The translations under genes were made by a program, and so were the position numbers. A DNA stretch of 64,000 nt, from NCBI RefSeq assembly GCF_963678635.1, contig NC_087065.1:23827254-23891253 (forward strand). Direction: 5' to 3'. Positions 1-11,800 of the stretch are shown in pieces. The stretch's first letter is position 1. Each line of letters opens with the position of its first letter. The notes under the pieces are model-generated. The model was given only the letters and a program-made list of their open reading frames with translations. It did not search any database and was not told where the DNA came from. The DNA comes from Symsagittifera roscoffensis (taxonomy: Eukaryota; Xenacoelomorpha; Acoela; Convolutidae).

Positions 1-1102
1 TTGGGTAGTAGTGGGCTCCTCCCAGTCCATGCACACCTCTCATTTCACATAGGTTGCAATCATAGTATCCACAAAACTTTTTCATATTCAAAATTTTACA
101 TTTTGCATCCAAGTCAGAAATGAGGAGAATGGTATCGAAAACTACGGTTAATTCTACGCCATTATAAATTATTTTTTTTTAGGAACTGAAGTTTTTTATC
201 AAAATGATTGTAAATAAGGTTGAATTCAGGCTTATGCTTGCCGTAATAAAGTCAAGCTAAAACAATGTATTGCATTAGTCCACGTTGCACAGGGGGCAGA
301 TCGGCGATTGCCAACCACAGCGGCCAAACTGACATATCCTCAGATTTGTTGATGACTACTCCATCATTGTTGACAATTAAACGAATTGAGGAAACCTTAT
401 GGCTTGCATCAATCGGCTCTAATTTCAAATCAGTTTTTTTATTATATTTTAATCCAGTGTCGTACTTATATCACTTTGAACATTTTCTATGAATAGTTTT
501 CCTAAATTGAGAAAAGTTAGTTCACTTGCAGTTTGGGGAAGAGAAATATGGTCTGCGTTACACTTCTTCGTTTCTTCATTGAGCAATTGACGAAGTTTCC
601 ATGGAGATAATGATCTGTTGCTAAATATAACCTGGTCTCTGCGAATTAGCTCAAACAGCAGCGCATGTGATCCGTTATGTCTCGATACAATGGATAATTA
701 GGAGACTGCCAGATTTTTGAAAGATACTTCTGCGACTCGCGTAAGTTTAACTCGGCCTGTTCAGAGTTCACTGTAGTCTGTTCTAAAGCTATCATCATCT
801 GAGTTATCAGAAAAACGCGTATCTTCAATTGGCTTTGTTTGCAGACTTGTTTCGGGAATTGCATCTGCATAATAGTCTAATAAATCTCCAAGAGGAGTCA
901 CTGATTGTCTGTCCTGATGTCTAGTTTTTTGGCGTACATTATTCTGGGAAAATACACCTAAGATTTTTCTTCGGTTCCAGTTAACTGCTGGTCGATGCCT
1001 CGCCGAGGTCTGACACTGATGACGGTTGAAAGATTGTGTAATTTTGCCAGTAATGCTCAGTTTGGCTACAGAGGCAGTCTTCATTGTTCTCTCCAAACGC
1101 AT
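1..1102 (-). pseudogene. En/Spm (CACTA)-like transposase remnant, runs off left edge
   Basis: Read leftwards on the minus strand, positions about 480-1 encode a segment with the pattern of Tnp2-type transposases. It runs 'DGVVINKSEDMSVWPL', then 'ADLPPVQRG', then 'YYGKHKPEFNL', a stretch around 'VVFDTILLISDLDAK', and finally 'GYYDCNLCEMRG'. In the family this corresponds to DG..(K/N)..S..WP, LPP..R, (G)..KP.mN, D..A and NGYYGC..C. A TGA interrupts the frame near position 254 between the LPP and KP blocks, and the reading frame shifts near 440 and 660. An upstream conserved-looking frame (about 480-670) includes 'LFELIRRDQVIFSNRS', and a Ser/Asp-rich segment lies at 761-1102. The element is therefore a decayed copy or needs introns I cannot place. 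The family call rests on motif memory only. The C-terminal part lies outside the window. Confidence 0.55.
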
Positions 1103-1276
1103 GCGTGTAATAAAAGGCTTGAAGCTCTTCTACTTTTACAGGCTTTAAGGTTTTCAAACGAACGCATCTCCGCCCTCGATATCCGCTGCTGGTCTAGTAG
1201 GAAACATTTGGCTTGTATGAATGCTTGGAAAAACACCAAGCATCAACAGGTTGTTTGACATAAATTTTTGTCCAGT

Positions 1277-1443
1277 CAATGAATTGGCAGTTTTGCTAGC
1301 AGGCCCACTGTGTGTGAAGTTTCACCAGGTTTGATAACGTTTTCTGAGCGGTTGACCAAACGAAAGCCACCGAAATTATCGGGTTCAATTCTGAGGCCAG
1401 CTTGGAAAGCCGAGTCGTAGACTTCTTTTGTATCATAATACTG
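1277..1443 (-). pseudogene. Exon-like fragment, unknown protein
   Basis: On the minus strand an acceptor-like 'ttttaaaacag' is followed by an open frame of about 55 codons, including 'AFQAGLRIEPDNFGGFRLV' and ending 'GLLAKLPIH' at a TGA. The composition is protein-like rather than random AT-rich sequence. I do not recognise it. It lies upstream of the transposase remnant and in the same orientation, so it may be part of the same element or of an unrelated broken gene. A further open stretch (1433-1660, minus) lies just upstream in another frame. Nothing shows that the two are joined. Confidence 0.3.
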
Positions 1444-1660
1444 TTTTAAAAGTTATCTTGTTTTTCAGGTTTTCCTCGAGCTTCATTGAAGACGATAGGG
1501 AAACAATTACTTTTGGTTTTCGATCGCTTTCATTAATTAATGAATTTGTTAATTGCCCATCCAATTGAGAGAGTAAATCAGCATCCATTACATTAGATGA
1601 CAAACTGAATCTCAAACTCAATAATGAACCTTTCAGCCTCAGAAACCTTTCGAAAGACAC

Positions 1661-2422
1661 TAGCCAAATCTTTCATAGAGATCCGTGGTTCCAAAGAACG
1701 TGTCCTAAACTATTACGGAACTGGGAAGCCGCACAACGTGCCGAAGGGACTTCAAATTTGGAAATGAAAAAACCAATTTGATGAATTGAAACGTTAGAAA
1801 CGATTAAAAAGTGTTTTGTTTTCCTGAATCGGCTGTCAATAATTCAAAACTACAAGATTTTTCCCGAAATGTATTTTCAAATTGATTTTTGGCATTTCGA
1901 AAATAAAATGTAAAACAGTTGTCACCAATTTCAGCTTAAATAATTAAAACAACTTACGAACGCTTATCAAGATAAAATGAACAGAAGCAAAAAAAACACT
2001 GCAGAGAAAATTACTTAGTACTTAAACCATGAAATTGTTTGCCTCATCATACTGCTCACTTTCGTTTAAATAGTTTTATGATACTTGCAGACCTCAGAAA
2101 AGTTTCAAATACAGTTCGATTTTCTTTCTTTGTTCTTAAGCTTCCTTCCTGGTACATTAGCAGCATTTCTGGCAATTTGTTACGCTAGTAGTGGAGTCAC
2201 TGGGTGCTTCTGCTTTATCACTGCTAAAAAACAACTGATTCAAATAATCAGCGCCAAAATAAGCGTTAGCAAAATCTGTGTTTTTCAAAAGCTGAGGTTA
2301 CTTCCGGGATAATAAATTACATTTCAAAGGAAAGCCACCTTTTTTCTTTTTTTTTTCGCGAAAAAAGATTGAAAAAAAAAGAAAGTTATCAAACAAAATT
2401 CCATATTTGAACTTATTGCTAC
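1661..2422. other. No supported gene
   Basis: AT-rich sequence with homopolymer runs and only short random open frames on both strands. I see no splice-bounded coding block, RNA gene or repeat here. Confidence 0.5.
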
Positions 2423-2663
2423 CTTTGAAGTAATCAATTTGCTCGCTGTCAGCATCACGTCGAACACCTGACAATGCTGAATTCATCAGTGTACCAGTAA
2501 GTTTATCTTCAGAATTTTTGCTACGCAGCTGCCGCCCAAATTGCGAGGGAATTATGCCTGCTTTTTCTCGCATCATGTCAACTCCCTTGGGAAAACAAGG
2601 TTTAGAAAAAACGCAATCAACACAGCTCATCATTTTCGCGAATCGATTGAAATCCTTTTTCAT
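2423..2663 (-). CDS. Candidate exon of an unrecognised gene (CxxC-containing)
   Basis: Minus-strand frame starting at an ATG (complement of 2661-2663) and closed by a plausible donor TTCAAAG|GTAGCA. The peptide holds a CVDCVFSKPC cysteine cluster and a 'PSQFGRQLR' motif, with a charged tail. A similar 'PSQLGRTLR' motif occurs in the candidate exon at 4534-4808, so the two may be paralogous exons of one family. A small upstream segment (about 2760-2900, minus) adds 'RRKLNKLMEFFEKK' and then stops. I do not recognise the protein. Whether the locus is still a working gene cannot be decided, because no full-length frame can be assembled in this window. Confidence 0.35.
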
Positions 2664-3012
2664 TTATAAATCTTAGCTCCTCTACTCTCTCTATCTATCA
2701 AAACACAATGATAGAGTAATAAGAAATAATTAGTTTATCAAGTACGCGCTCAAAGTGGTACACTTACTTCAGGTTCAAAATCATTCATGATCAGTCTGGA
2801 CTTTTTTTTCGAAAAATTCCATAAGCTTGTTTAGCTTCCTTCTAGTATCTGCTTTTCGCAACGATGCACTACCGCAAGATGATTTCTAACTAACAATGAA
2901 AAACAAAAACATCCACCAAAATTGAAAAATAAAAAACAAACAATTAGTTTTTCTTGCAATTTCTAAACAAAATACTGAAACGATTGACCTCCAAACTTAA
3001 AAATAAATTGAC

Positions 3013-3153
3013 CTGTCCTCTTAGCTGTGGAACCATTTCTGACTGCTGCTTGTTGGCTTTCGTTATCGTCGTTTGTGAGGCTTCGAGTACTTCATTGATT
3101 TTGGCCTCATCCTCCAGGTGACCCGCAGCCATAGCTTTATGGAACTCACAGCA
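3013..3153 (-). CDS. Candidate 141-bp internal exon, intact copy
   Basis: Exactly 47 codons on the minus strand between an acceptor (gtgtag|TGC) and a donor (GGACAG|GTCAAT), in phase 0 on both sides. The peptide is polar and helix-prone, with 'GHLEDEAKINEVLEASQ' followed by 'TTITKANKQQSEM'. A second copy of this exon and its flanks lies about 4.0 kb to the right (7029-7169), where one Gln codon has become a stop. The conserved length and clean splice edges support a real exon. The parent protein is not recognised. Confidence 0.4.
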
Positions 3154-3375
3154 CTACACAAATAATTTAAGCTATTGGAAAAAAAACTTCAAAAACTCGA
3201 ACAAGATGTTTAACAACAGAAACTTAAGTAAACGTTTAAAAACAAAGGTCCTGTCTGCGTTTTTTACATCAACTTTGACGTGATCTTTCTTCATCTTTGA
3301 CACTTGGTCCATTTCCTCCTCGTCCCCCTCTCCGCTTCTTTTATATCATAATGCTGAGTCGATGAGTATGATATA

Positions 3376-4150
3376 AAAGAAATAAAATTGAGCTCTTCGA
3401 GATGCCCATATTGGCTTTTATGTGTCGTCAAAAATGGAAAATCACGTCCTTCCAAAATGTGTAGCACATATCCAAGGGAAAGAACAATCTTTTTACAAAT
3501 TGACATATTATATAAACCAATTTTTGCTGATAGTGTTATAAAGTAGTGTTTGTACAAATAAGAGCAACATTAGGCGCGTCTGAAAAGTTTCAACGTGTAG
3601 CGAACCCCATACTTCCCTTATCGCGATTTAAAAAATCTGAAAAACACTGATTTTGTGACGACAAGTTCAGTAGGTTAAAAATCGACCAGCGCAATTTTGC
3701 CCATGGTTCCAACGGTACCCCATGAGGTTTACATTATCAAAGAATTTGAGCTCGTTGAGATGCTCAAATGACTGTCATGTGCTGTCAAAAATGGAAGAGC
3801 TCGTTCTTCGAAAACGTGTAGCATCTATCCATGGGGAAAATAGTCTTCTTAAAAAGTGACCTATTATATAAACCAAGTTCTTCTGAGAGTGTTATAAACT
3901 AGTGTATGTACAATAAAGAGCAATTCTGGGCGAGTCTGACAAGTTTCAACGTTTTGAGAACCCCATACGTTCCATTTTTACGACTAAAGAAATCTAAAAA
4001 CTACCGATTTTATGTCGACAAGTTAATTAAGTTGAAAAGAGCCCAGCGAGTTTTTGCTCCGGACTCCCAAATTTGTCCTTCGAAAATGTGTAGCATCTAT
4101 CCAAGAGAAAAAACAATCTTTTTACAAATTGACATTTTTTTCAAACTAAC
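3376..4150. repeat. Satellite block, about two monomers
   Basis: Same repeat family as the large array at 7.4-18.4 kb. It carries the recurring blocks 'gaaaatgtgtagcatctat', 'agagtgttataaactagtg' and 'gacgacaagttcaataggtt' (or slight variants). It begins abruptly inside the intron-like flank of the 3013-3153 exon and ends at about 4150. Short minus-strand open frames here recur with the monomer and are not genes. Confidence 0.85.
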
Positions 4151-4215
4151 TATCTCGATTATCAGTTGCCTAAGATAATTCGGATTTAATGGAAATGATT
4201 CGATTATATAAAAAG

Positions 4216-4402
4216 CTAGCATTGACTTGAAGACTGATGGTCATCTGATTCTTGATCATCTAATTCTTGAATGAGGGGAATTCGAGTATCTTTTGAGCTG
4301 TCGAGCTTCCCCGTTTTCATTTGTCTACATGACTCATCGGCTGATTCACGCGCAGCTCGGAGTTCAATTTTTGGAGTAAGCGAGTATTTCAAGCAACACA
4401 AG
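4216..4402 (-). pseudogene. Candidate terminal exon, unknown gene
   Basis: Minus strand. The acceptor cgtttcag|CTTG is followed by an open frame of 61 codons rich in Asp, Gln and Ser ('ELDDQESDDHQSSSQ') ending at TAG (complement of 4216-4218). It follows the candidate exon at 4534-4808 in the same orientation. The phases of the two do not match with the splice sites I chose, so the join is uncertain. I do not recognise the protein. Confidence 0.3.
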
Positions 4403-4533
4403 CTGAAACGTTCAGGAAACTTTATCTCTTCAAATTTTTAAAACTGCTGAGAAAAACTTTCCGATAATAAAAAGTTAAGCTCGCAAAAAAATCGGTGAAC
4501 TCAGAAAAATTTCACCAAGTGCTGAAAACTCAC

Positions 4534-4808
4534 TTTTGAAAGCTTCGGTTTCCAATGCAGGAGTCCCATGTTTTTTTTTGAAGACGCATGAGCGTCAATA
4601 ACAGTGTTCACCAAACCATCCTTAATAACTAGTGGTCTCAAAGTTCGACCTAGCTGCGAGGGAGACTTCTCAGTTTTCCACGTCATTGTGTCTTGGTCCC
4701 TAACAACAACAGATTCTTGAGCTTTGTTTTCCGGAAGGCTTGGAAAGTCGTCGATGCGTTAGAATCCCGCGCCTTTTGAATGGTGCTCATTTCTGTCAGA
4801 TACACCAT
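4534..4808 (-). pseudogene. Candidate exon with one in-frame stop, unknown gene
   Basis: Minus strand. A strong acceptor (ttcttttgcag) precedes a frame running from 'GVSDRNEHHSKGAGF' through a TAA, then 'RIDDFPSLPENKAQE', 'SPSQLGRTLRPLVIKDG' and 'HWKPKLSK', and closing at a donor (AAAA|GTGAGT). Apart from one stop the whole exon is open and protein-like, which suggests a recently disabled exon. The PSQ.GR.LR motif recurs at 2423-2663. No known family is recognised. Confidence 0.35.
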
Positions 4809-6174
4809 CTGCAAAAGAAAGCAATTAACAGATCAAACGTGCTTTGTTGGTGACTATAAAATTGAAAAATCAGTAGCTGAATTAAAAAAATTGTCAATGC
4901 TAAAGTCAAAACTTTCAAAAAAATTAACTTGATCTCTTGCTTGAACTCTTTCTTAGCACGTCTACTAGTTCGGTCGAAAGCTGACGAAATTAGGCTTTTT
5001 TTTTAGTTTTTCTCACCCTTTTTTCATGCTCCTTGAGAAATTTTTAATATTGATCAGAGTCACATCCGGAACATTTAACGGCGCATGCAGTGTTTCAATT
5101 TTTGTTGAAAGTGCTCAGAAATATTCTGAATGAATTCTGAGTGGCGTCTACCTAGAATTTTCAACTGGCTTTTTGACCCAAGAAGCTCAGAGTGGGCATA
5201 TCGGTTCTATCCTCTAAATGTTGAAGAGCGTGAATTTCCCGATTGCTTTTGGGGCAGTAATGCGCTTTCTGGGACGTGATGAATGGGGTCGTGACCTTTA
5301 CGTAATCTACGCAAAGTGTCCAAACAATGTTTTTTTATCAAATTTTTTGGACCTGATCCAAGAAAAGTGCACACAACCGCGTTATATTTGCAAAACGTGG
5401 ATTGCAACTGGCCTTCGTAGCGAATTTGTGCTCAAATTTCGTATCTGCAGGCCATGCTTTAGAGTTATGATCTACAGCGAAGCAAGTTTTCCCGAATAAT
5501 AAATTGTCAGGAATGTTATCATAAGTTTTAATTTTGTTACCCGCCTGTAAGTTTTCAAATTCCGATTCGCTCGTTACATGTTTATGTTTTTTTTGGACTC
5601 TTGCTTGAACTCAAAACTTCCAGAGAAGTGTTTTGATGAGACATCTAAAGCCGAAATTACAGAGAAAACACGTCTAGTTTTAATACTAGCTTTACAGACG
5701 CTGCTTTACAATCATCTTTAGAGATAAAGAAAAAATCTTTTCACAAGAAATCTTGATTTTTTTGCACTCTCGAGAGAATTTTGATGGGAAATTGTTTTGA
5801 TTGCATCTATGTCAGAGACTAACTAGATTATATCACACTTCTCCTGGTGATTAAAAAATTACTTCTTTGACGAAATATACCCAGACGCTTCCCTGATCTT
5901 CTTTTCGAGAACAAACGACAATTAAGCAATTAATTGTCACATGATTTCTAACAAATGTTTGAAACTTTTGACATATCATCACTACGATGGCCTGCAATAG
6001 TTAAATCTTCACATCAGATAATTTGAAGACCCAATTATCAAGGTGTTCAATATAAATTTAAATCAAATCAAGACTATGAAAAGCTTTGTCGCGGACATTT
6101 ATCAACGCAAAAATGAAAGTAATTCTCAACTGACTCTCATAAAATAAAAGAAGTTAACACCAAATAGCTCTAAT
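4809..6174. other. No supported gene
   Basis: AT-rich stretch. Two overlapping open frames at about 5207-5499 run on opposite strands over the same bases, neither with recognisable protein features or splice context. I see no RNA gene or repeat. Confidence 0.45.
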
Positions 6175-6464
6175 TCATTGATTGAGAATTTCAAGTGTAA
6201 TTGCAGCTCTAGCTTTGGCCGCCTCTTTCTCTTTACGGGCTTGATTTTTCACCGGGTCATACTTCCCCTTTGCCAACTTTCGGTCTCGCGCGTTCAGCGC
6301 AGTTTTATTCGCGGCAGTCCGCGCATCTATCAATGCTTGAGGGTTTTTAGTCCTTGGATACTTGCGTTAGAATTGTATTTGAACAGAAGTAGATATATAA
6401 GTTTGGCGCGGACCCTTTTAGGCGCGGACACTTTTACGTCTTTGGGCAATTGAGAGAGATCAAC
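6175..6464 (-). pseudogene. Candidate last exon, basic/coiled protein tail, frame-shifted
   Basis: Minus strand. The acceptor cttttatcag|GTTG opens 'VDLSQLPKDVKVSAPKRVRA'. A second frame then carries 'NPQALIDARTAANKTALN' and 'KLAKGKYDPVKNQARKEKE', ending 'ITLEILNQ' at TGA (complement of 6175-6177). The tail is Lys/Arg/Glu/Ala-rich and probably helical. The frame change implies a small indel, so this is likely a broken exon. The family is unknown. Confidence 0.35.
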
Positions 6465-6515
6465 CTGATAAAAGTTTTTTCTTAGGTAATTTTCAATCAA
6501 AATCAGAAAACTTAC

Positions 6516-6841
6516 TGAAAAGCTTTTTGTTTTGTCCAGGTCGGTCGGTTTCCAAGTTTGATAGTGGATAGCAGCATGTCATCAGACAACCCATCATGCC
6601 CAAAAATGGCAGTTCACAGGTGACCTGCAAGAAGCGAAACCTTGGATTCGAAAATCACGGTGTGAAGTGATTCGTCGTTCATCCCAATTTAATCCGGTGG
6701 ATCGTCCTCAATGACGCTTTTTATAGCTTTCTCATCTGGAGCCGATGATTTTTGCTGAGCTGAGCTGACAGCAGAGACCATTGGCATTTGTGACTTCTCA
6801 GTAGCACATTCTGGGTCACAACTCCTTATGCAAGCACTCAC
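6516..6841 (-). pseudogene. Candidate exon with in-frame stops, unknown gene
   Basis: Minus strand. The acceptor ttattgtag|GTGAG and donor TTTTCA|GTAAGT bound a single frame of about 108 codons broken by a TAA and a TGA. It includes 'SAVSSAQQKSSAPDEKAI', 'NDESLHTVIFESKVSLLAG' and 'SDDMLLSTIKLGNRPTW'. The open stretches between the stops are too long and too protein-like for chance. It sits directly downstream (in minus orientation) of the broken 141-bp exon and upstream of the 6175-6464 exon, consistent with consecutive exons of one dead gene. Confidence 0.35.
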
Positions 6842-7028
6842 CTACAATAAGTTTAAAAAAATCTTGAACGACCGTGGGAAAAACGTGCGGTGTTTCTCGG
6901 TGGTTCATTTTCAAAGTTTGAAAAACTTATTCGGCGTTCATCGTAGGCATGAAAATTTCAGCAATTTTCTTGCAATTTCTAACAAAAATACTGAAACGAT
7001 TGACCTCCAAACTTAAAAATAAATTGAC

Positions 7029-7169
7029 CTGTCCTCTTAGCTGTCGAACCATTTCTGACTGCTGCTTGTTGGCTTTCGTTATCGTCGTTTATGAGGCTTC
7101 GAGTACTTCATTGATTTTGGCCTCATCCTCCAGGTGACTCGCAGCCAAAGCTTTGTGGAACTCACAGCA
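7029..7169 (-). pseudogene. Second copy of the 141-bp exon, broken by a stop
   Basis: Same length and splice edges as 3013-3153. The codon after 'EVLEAS' is TAA here instead of CAA, and a few residues differ. The duplication includes intron flank and neighbouring satellite (about 2951-4080 against 6967-8100, offset about 4.0 kb), so exon and satellite were copied together as one genomic segment. Confidence 0.55.
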
Positions 7170-8879
7170 CTACACAAATAATTTAAGCTATTGGAAAAAT
7201 AACTTCAAAAACTCGAACAAGATGTTTAACAACAGAAACTTAAGTAAACGTTTTAAAAAAACAAAGGTCCTGTCTGCGTTTTTTACATCAACTTTGACGT
7301 GATCTTTCTTCATCTTTGACACTTGGTCCATTTCCTCCTCGTCCCCCTCTCCGCTTCTTTTATATAATAATGCTGAGTCGTTATGCTATAAAAGAAATAA
7401 AATTGAGCTCTTCGAGATGCCCATTTTGGCTTTTATGTGTCGTCATAAATGGAAAAACACGTCCTTCCAAAATGTGTAGCATCTATCTAAGGGAAAGAAC
7501 AATCTTTTTACAAATTGACATATCTTAAAAACCAACTTCTTCTGAGAGTTTTATGAAGTAGTGTTTGTACAATAAAGAGCAACATTAGGCGCTATGAAAA
7601 GTTTCAACGTGTAGCGAACCCCATACTTTCCCTTATCGCGATTAAAAAAATCTGAAAACCACTGATTTTGTGACGACAAGTTAAATAGGTTAAAAATCGA
7701 ACAGCGCAATTTTGCCCATGGTTCCAAGAGCTCGTTGAGATGCTCACAATGACTGTTATGTGCTGTCAAAAATGGAAAAACTCGTTCTTCGAAAACGTGT
7801 AGCATCTATCCATGGGGAAAATAGTCTTCTTACAAAGTGACCTATTATATAAATTAAGTTCTTCTGAGAGTGTTATAAACTAGTGTATGTACAATAAAGA
7901 GCAATTCTGGGCGAGTCTGACAAGTTTCAACGTTTTGAGAACCCCATACGTTCCATTTTCACTACTAAAGAAATCTAAAAACTACCGATTACATGAAAAG
8001 TTTCAACGTGTATGTCAGAACCCCATTCTAACATAACCCCATGAGTTTTTAATTTTCAAATGTCGACAAGTTAATTAAGTTAAAAAGAGCCCAGCAAGTT
8101 TTTGATCCCGACTCCAACGTTAACTTGTTAGGTTTACATAATCAAATAAAATTGAGCTCTTCGAGCGCCCACATTAGCTTTCATGTGCCGTCAAAACTGG
8201 AAAACTTGTCCTTCGAAAATGTGTAGCATCTATTCAAGAGAAAAAACAATCTTTTTACAATTTGACCTATTATTTAAACCAAATTTTTCTGATAGTGTTA
8301 TAAACTTGTGTAGGTTCAATAAAAAGAAATTCTAGGCGCGTCTGAAAAGTTTCAACACGTACCGAACCCAATACGTTCCCTTATCGCGACTTAAAAAAAA
8401 TCTAAAAACACTGATTTTGTGACGACAATTTCAATAGGTTAAAAATGGACTAGCGCAATTCTGCCCACGATTCTAACATAACCCCATGAGTTTTTAATTA
8501 TCAAAGAATTTTGAGCTCTTTGAGAAGCTCATATTGGCTGTCATGTGTTGTCTAAAATAGAAGAACTCGTTCTTCGAAAATGTGTAGCATCGATCCAAGG
8601 GAAAAACAACAATCTTTTTAGAAAGTGACCTATTAGATAAACCAAAGTCTTTTGGGAGTGTTTTTAACTAGTGTATGTACGGTAACCAGCAATTCTAGGC
8701 GCATCTGACAAGTTTCAATTTATAGAGATCCCCATACTTTCCATTATCACGACTAAAAAAATCTGAAAAATAACGATTTTTGTCGACAAGTTCATTAAGT
8801 TAAAAACCCTCCAGCAAAATTTTTTTCTAACGGTTCCAACGCTTCTGTAGTATGTAAACTTAAACCAATAAAACTGAGT

Positions 8880-11800
8880 TTTTTTTAGACGCCCACATTA
8901 GCTGTCTTGTGTTGTCATAAATGGAAAATTTTTTTGAAAATGTGTTGGATCGCGATTTGAAAAATCTGAAAAACACTGATTTTGTGAAGACAAGTTCAAT
9001 AGGTTAAAAATCGACCAGCGTAGTTTTGCCCATGGTTCCAAGAGCTCGTTGAGATGCTCACAATGACTGTCAAGTGCTGTCAAAAATGGAAAAACTCGTC
9101 CTTCGAAAATGTGTAGCATCTATTCAAGGGAAGAAAACAACCTTTTTACAAATTGACATTTTATATAAATCAAATGCTTCTAAGAGTGTTATAAAGTAGT
9201 GTTTGTACAATAAAGAGCAATTTTAGGCTATTCTGAAAAATTTCAACGCGTAGAGAACCCCATACTTTCCCTTATCGCGATTTAAAAAATCTGAAAAACA
9301 CTGATTTTGTGACGACAAGTTCAATAGGTTAAAAATCGACCAGCGCAATTTTGCCCATGGTTCCAAGAGCTCGTTGAGATGCTCACAATGACTGTCATGT
9401 GCTGTCAAAATTAGAAGAACTCGTTCTTCGAAAACGTGTAGCATCTATCCATGGGGAAAATAGTCTTCTTACAAAGTGACCTATTGTATAAATTAAGTTC
9501 TTCTGAGAGTGTTATAAACTAGTGTATGTACAATAAAGAGCAATTCTGGGCGAGTCTGACAAGTTTCAACGTTTTGAGAACCCCATACGTTCCGTTTTCA
9601 CGACTAAAGAAATCAAGAAATCTGAAAACTACCGATTTTATGTCGACAAGTTAAAAAGAGCCCAGCAAGTTTTTGCTCCCCACTCCAACGTTACCTTGGT
9701 AGGTTTACATAATCAAATAAAATTGAGCTCTTCGAGCGCCCACATTAGCTTTCATGTGCCGTCAAAACTGAAAAAACTTGTCCTTCGAAAATGTGTAGCA
9801 TCTATCCAAGAGAAAAAACAATCTTTTACAAATTGACCTATTATATAAACCAAATTTTTCTGAGACTGTTATAAACTTGTGTATGTTTATAACTCTGAAA
9901 AAATCTGAAAAACACTGATTTTTTGACGACAAGTTCAGTAGGTTAAAAATGGACCTGCGCAATTCCGCCCTTGGTTCCAACGGCACTCCTTGAGGTATAC
10001 ATTATCAAAGAATTTTGAGCACTTTGAGATGTTCACAATTACTGTCATATGTCGCCGAAAATGGAAAAAACTTTTCCTTCGAAAATGCGTAGCATCTATC
10101 CAAGGGAAAAAACAATCTTCTTACAAATTGGCTCATTATATAAACCAAATTTTTCTAAGAGTGTTATAAACTAGTGTAGGTTCAATAAAAAGCAATTCTA
10201 GGCGCGTCTGAAAAGTTTCAACACGTAGCGAATCCCGTACGTTCCCTTATCGCGACTTGAAAAAATCTAAAAACACTGATTTTGTGACGACAATTTCAAT
10301 AGGTTAAAATGGACCAGCGCAATTTTGCCCATGATTGTAACATTACCCCATGAGGTTTTAATTATCAAAGAATTTTGAGCTCTTTGAGAAGCTCATATTG
10401 GCTGTCATGTGTTGTCTAAAATAGAAGAACTCGTTCTTCGAAAATGTGTAGCATCGATCCAAGGGAAAAACAACAATCTTTTTAGAAAGTGACCTATTAG
10501 ATGAACCAAGGTCTTTTGGGAGTGTTCTTAACTAGTGTATGTAAGGTAACCAGCAATTCTAGGCGCGTCTGACAAGTTTCAAGGTGTAGAGATCCCCATA
10601 CTTTCCATTATCACGGCTTTAAAAATCTGAAAAATAACGATTTTTTGTCGACAAGTTCATTAAGTTAAAAACCCTCCAGTTAATTTTTTTTTAAAGGTTT
10701 TAACGCTACTGTAGTATGTTAACTTAAACCAATAATACTGAGTTTTTTTAGACGCCCACATTAGCTGTCATGTGTTGTCATAAATGGAAAATTTTTTTCT
10801 GAAAATGTGTAGGATCTTTTTTTTAAAACTGAACTATTAGATAAACCAAAGTCATCTTCTGAGAGTGTTTAACTTTTGTATGTACAATAAAGAGCATTTT
10901 CAGGCGAGTTTGACAAATTTCAATGTGTAGAGAACCTCATAAGTTCCATTATCACGTCTAAAAAATCTGAAAACTACCAATTTTATGTCGACAAGTTCAT
11001 TTAGTTAAAAACCCCAGCAAAATTTTTCCCGGCTTCAACGTTATTTTGGTAGATTTTTATAATCAAATAAAACTAAGCTTTTCGAGACGCCCACAATGGT
11101 TTTCATCTGTCGTCAAAAATGGAAAACCTCGTCCTTCGAAAATGTGTAGCATCGGTCCAAGGGAAAAACAACAATCTTTTTAGAAAGTGACCTTTTAGAT
11201 AAACCAAAGTCTTTTGAGAGTGTCTTTTTTATTGTCTGTACGGTAACCAGCAATTCTAGGCGCGTCTGACAAGTTTCAAGGTGTAGAGATCCCCATACTT
11301 TCCATTATCACGACTTTAAAAATCTCAAAAATAACGATTTTTTGTCGACAAGTTCATTAAGTTAAAAACCCTCCAGTTAAATTTTTTTCTAACGTTTCTA
11401 ACGCTACTGTAGTATGTTAACTTAAACCAATAATACTGAGTTTTTTTAGATGCCCACATTAGCTGTCATGTGTTGTCATAAATGGAAAATTTTTTTCTGA
11501 AAATGTGTAGGATTTTTTTTTTAAAACTGAACTATTAGATAACCCAAAGTCGTCTTCTGAGAGTGTGTTTAACTTTTGTATGTACAATAAAGAGCATTTC
11601 TAGGCGAGTTTGACAAATTTCATTGTGTAGAGAACCTCATAAGTTCCATTATCACGTCTAAAAAATCTGAAAACTACCAATTTTATGTCGACAAGTTCAT
11701 TAAGTTAAAAACCCCAGCAAAATTTTGTCCCGGCTTCAACGTTGTTTTGGTAGATTTTTATAATCAAATAAAACTAAGCTTTTCGAGACGCCCACAATGG

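Noticed and set aside
5207-5499. Overlapping open frames on both strands
   Set aside because: Neither has motifs or splice sites, and at most one could be real. Support is insufficient for either.
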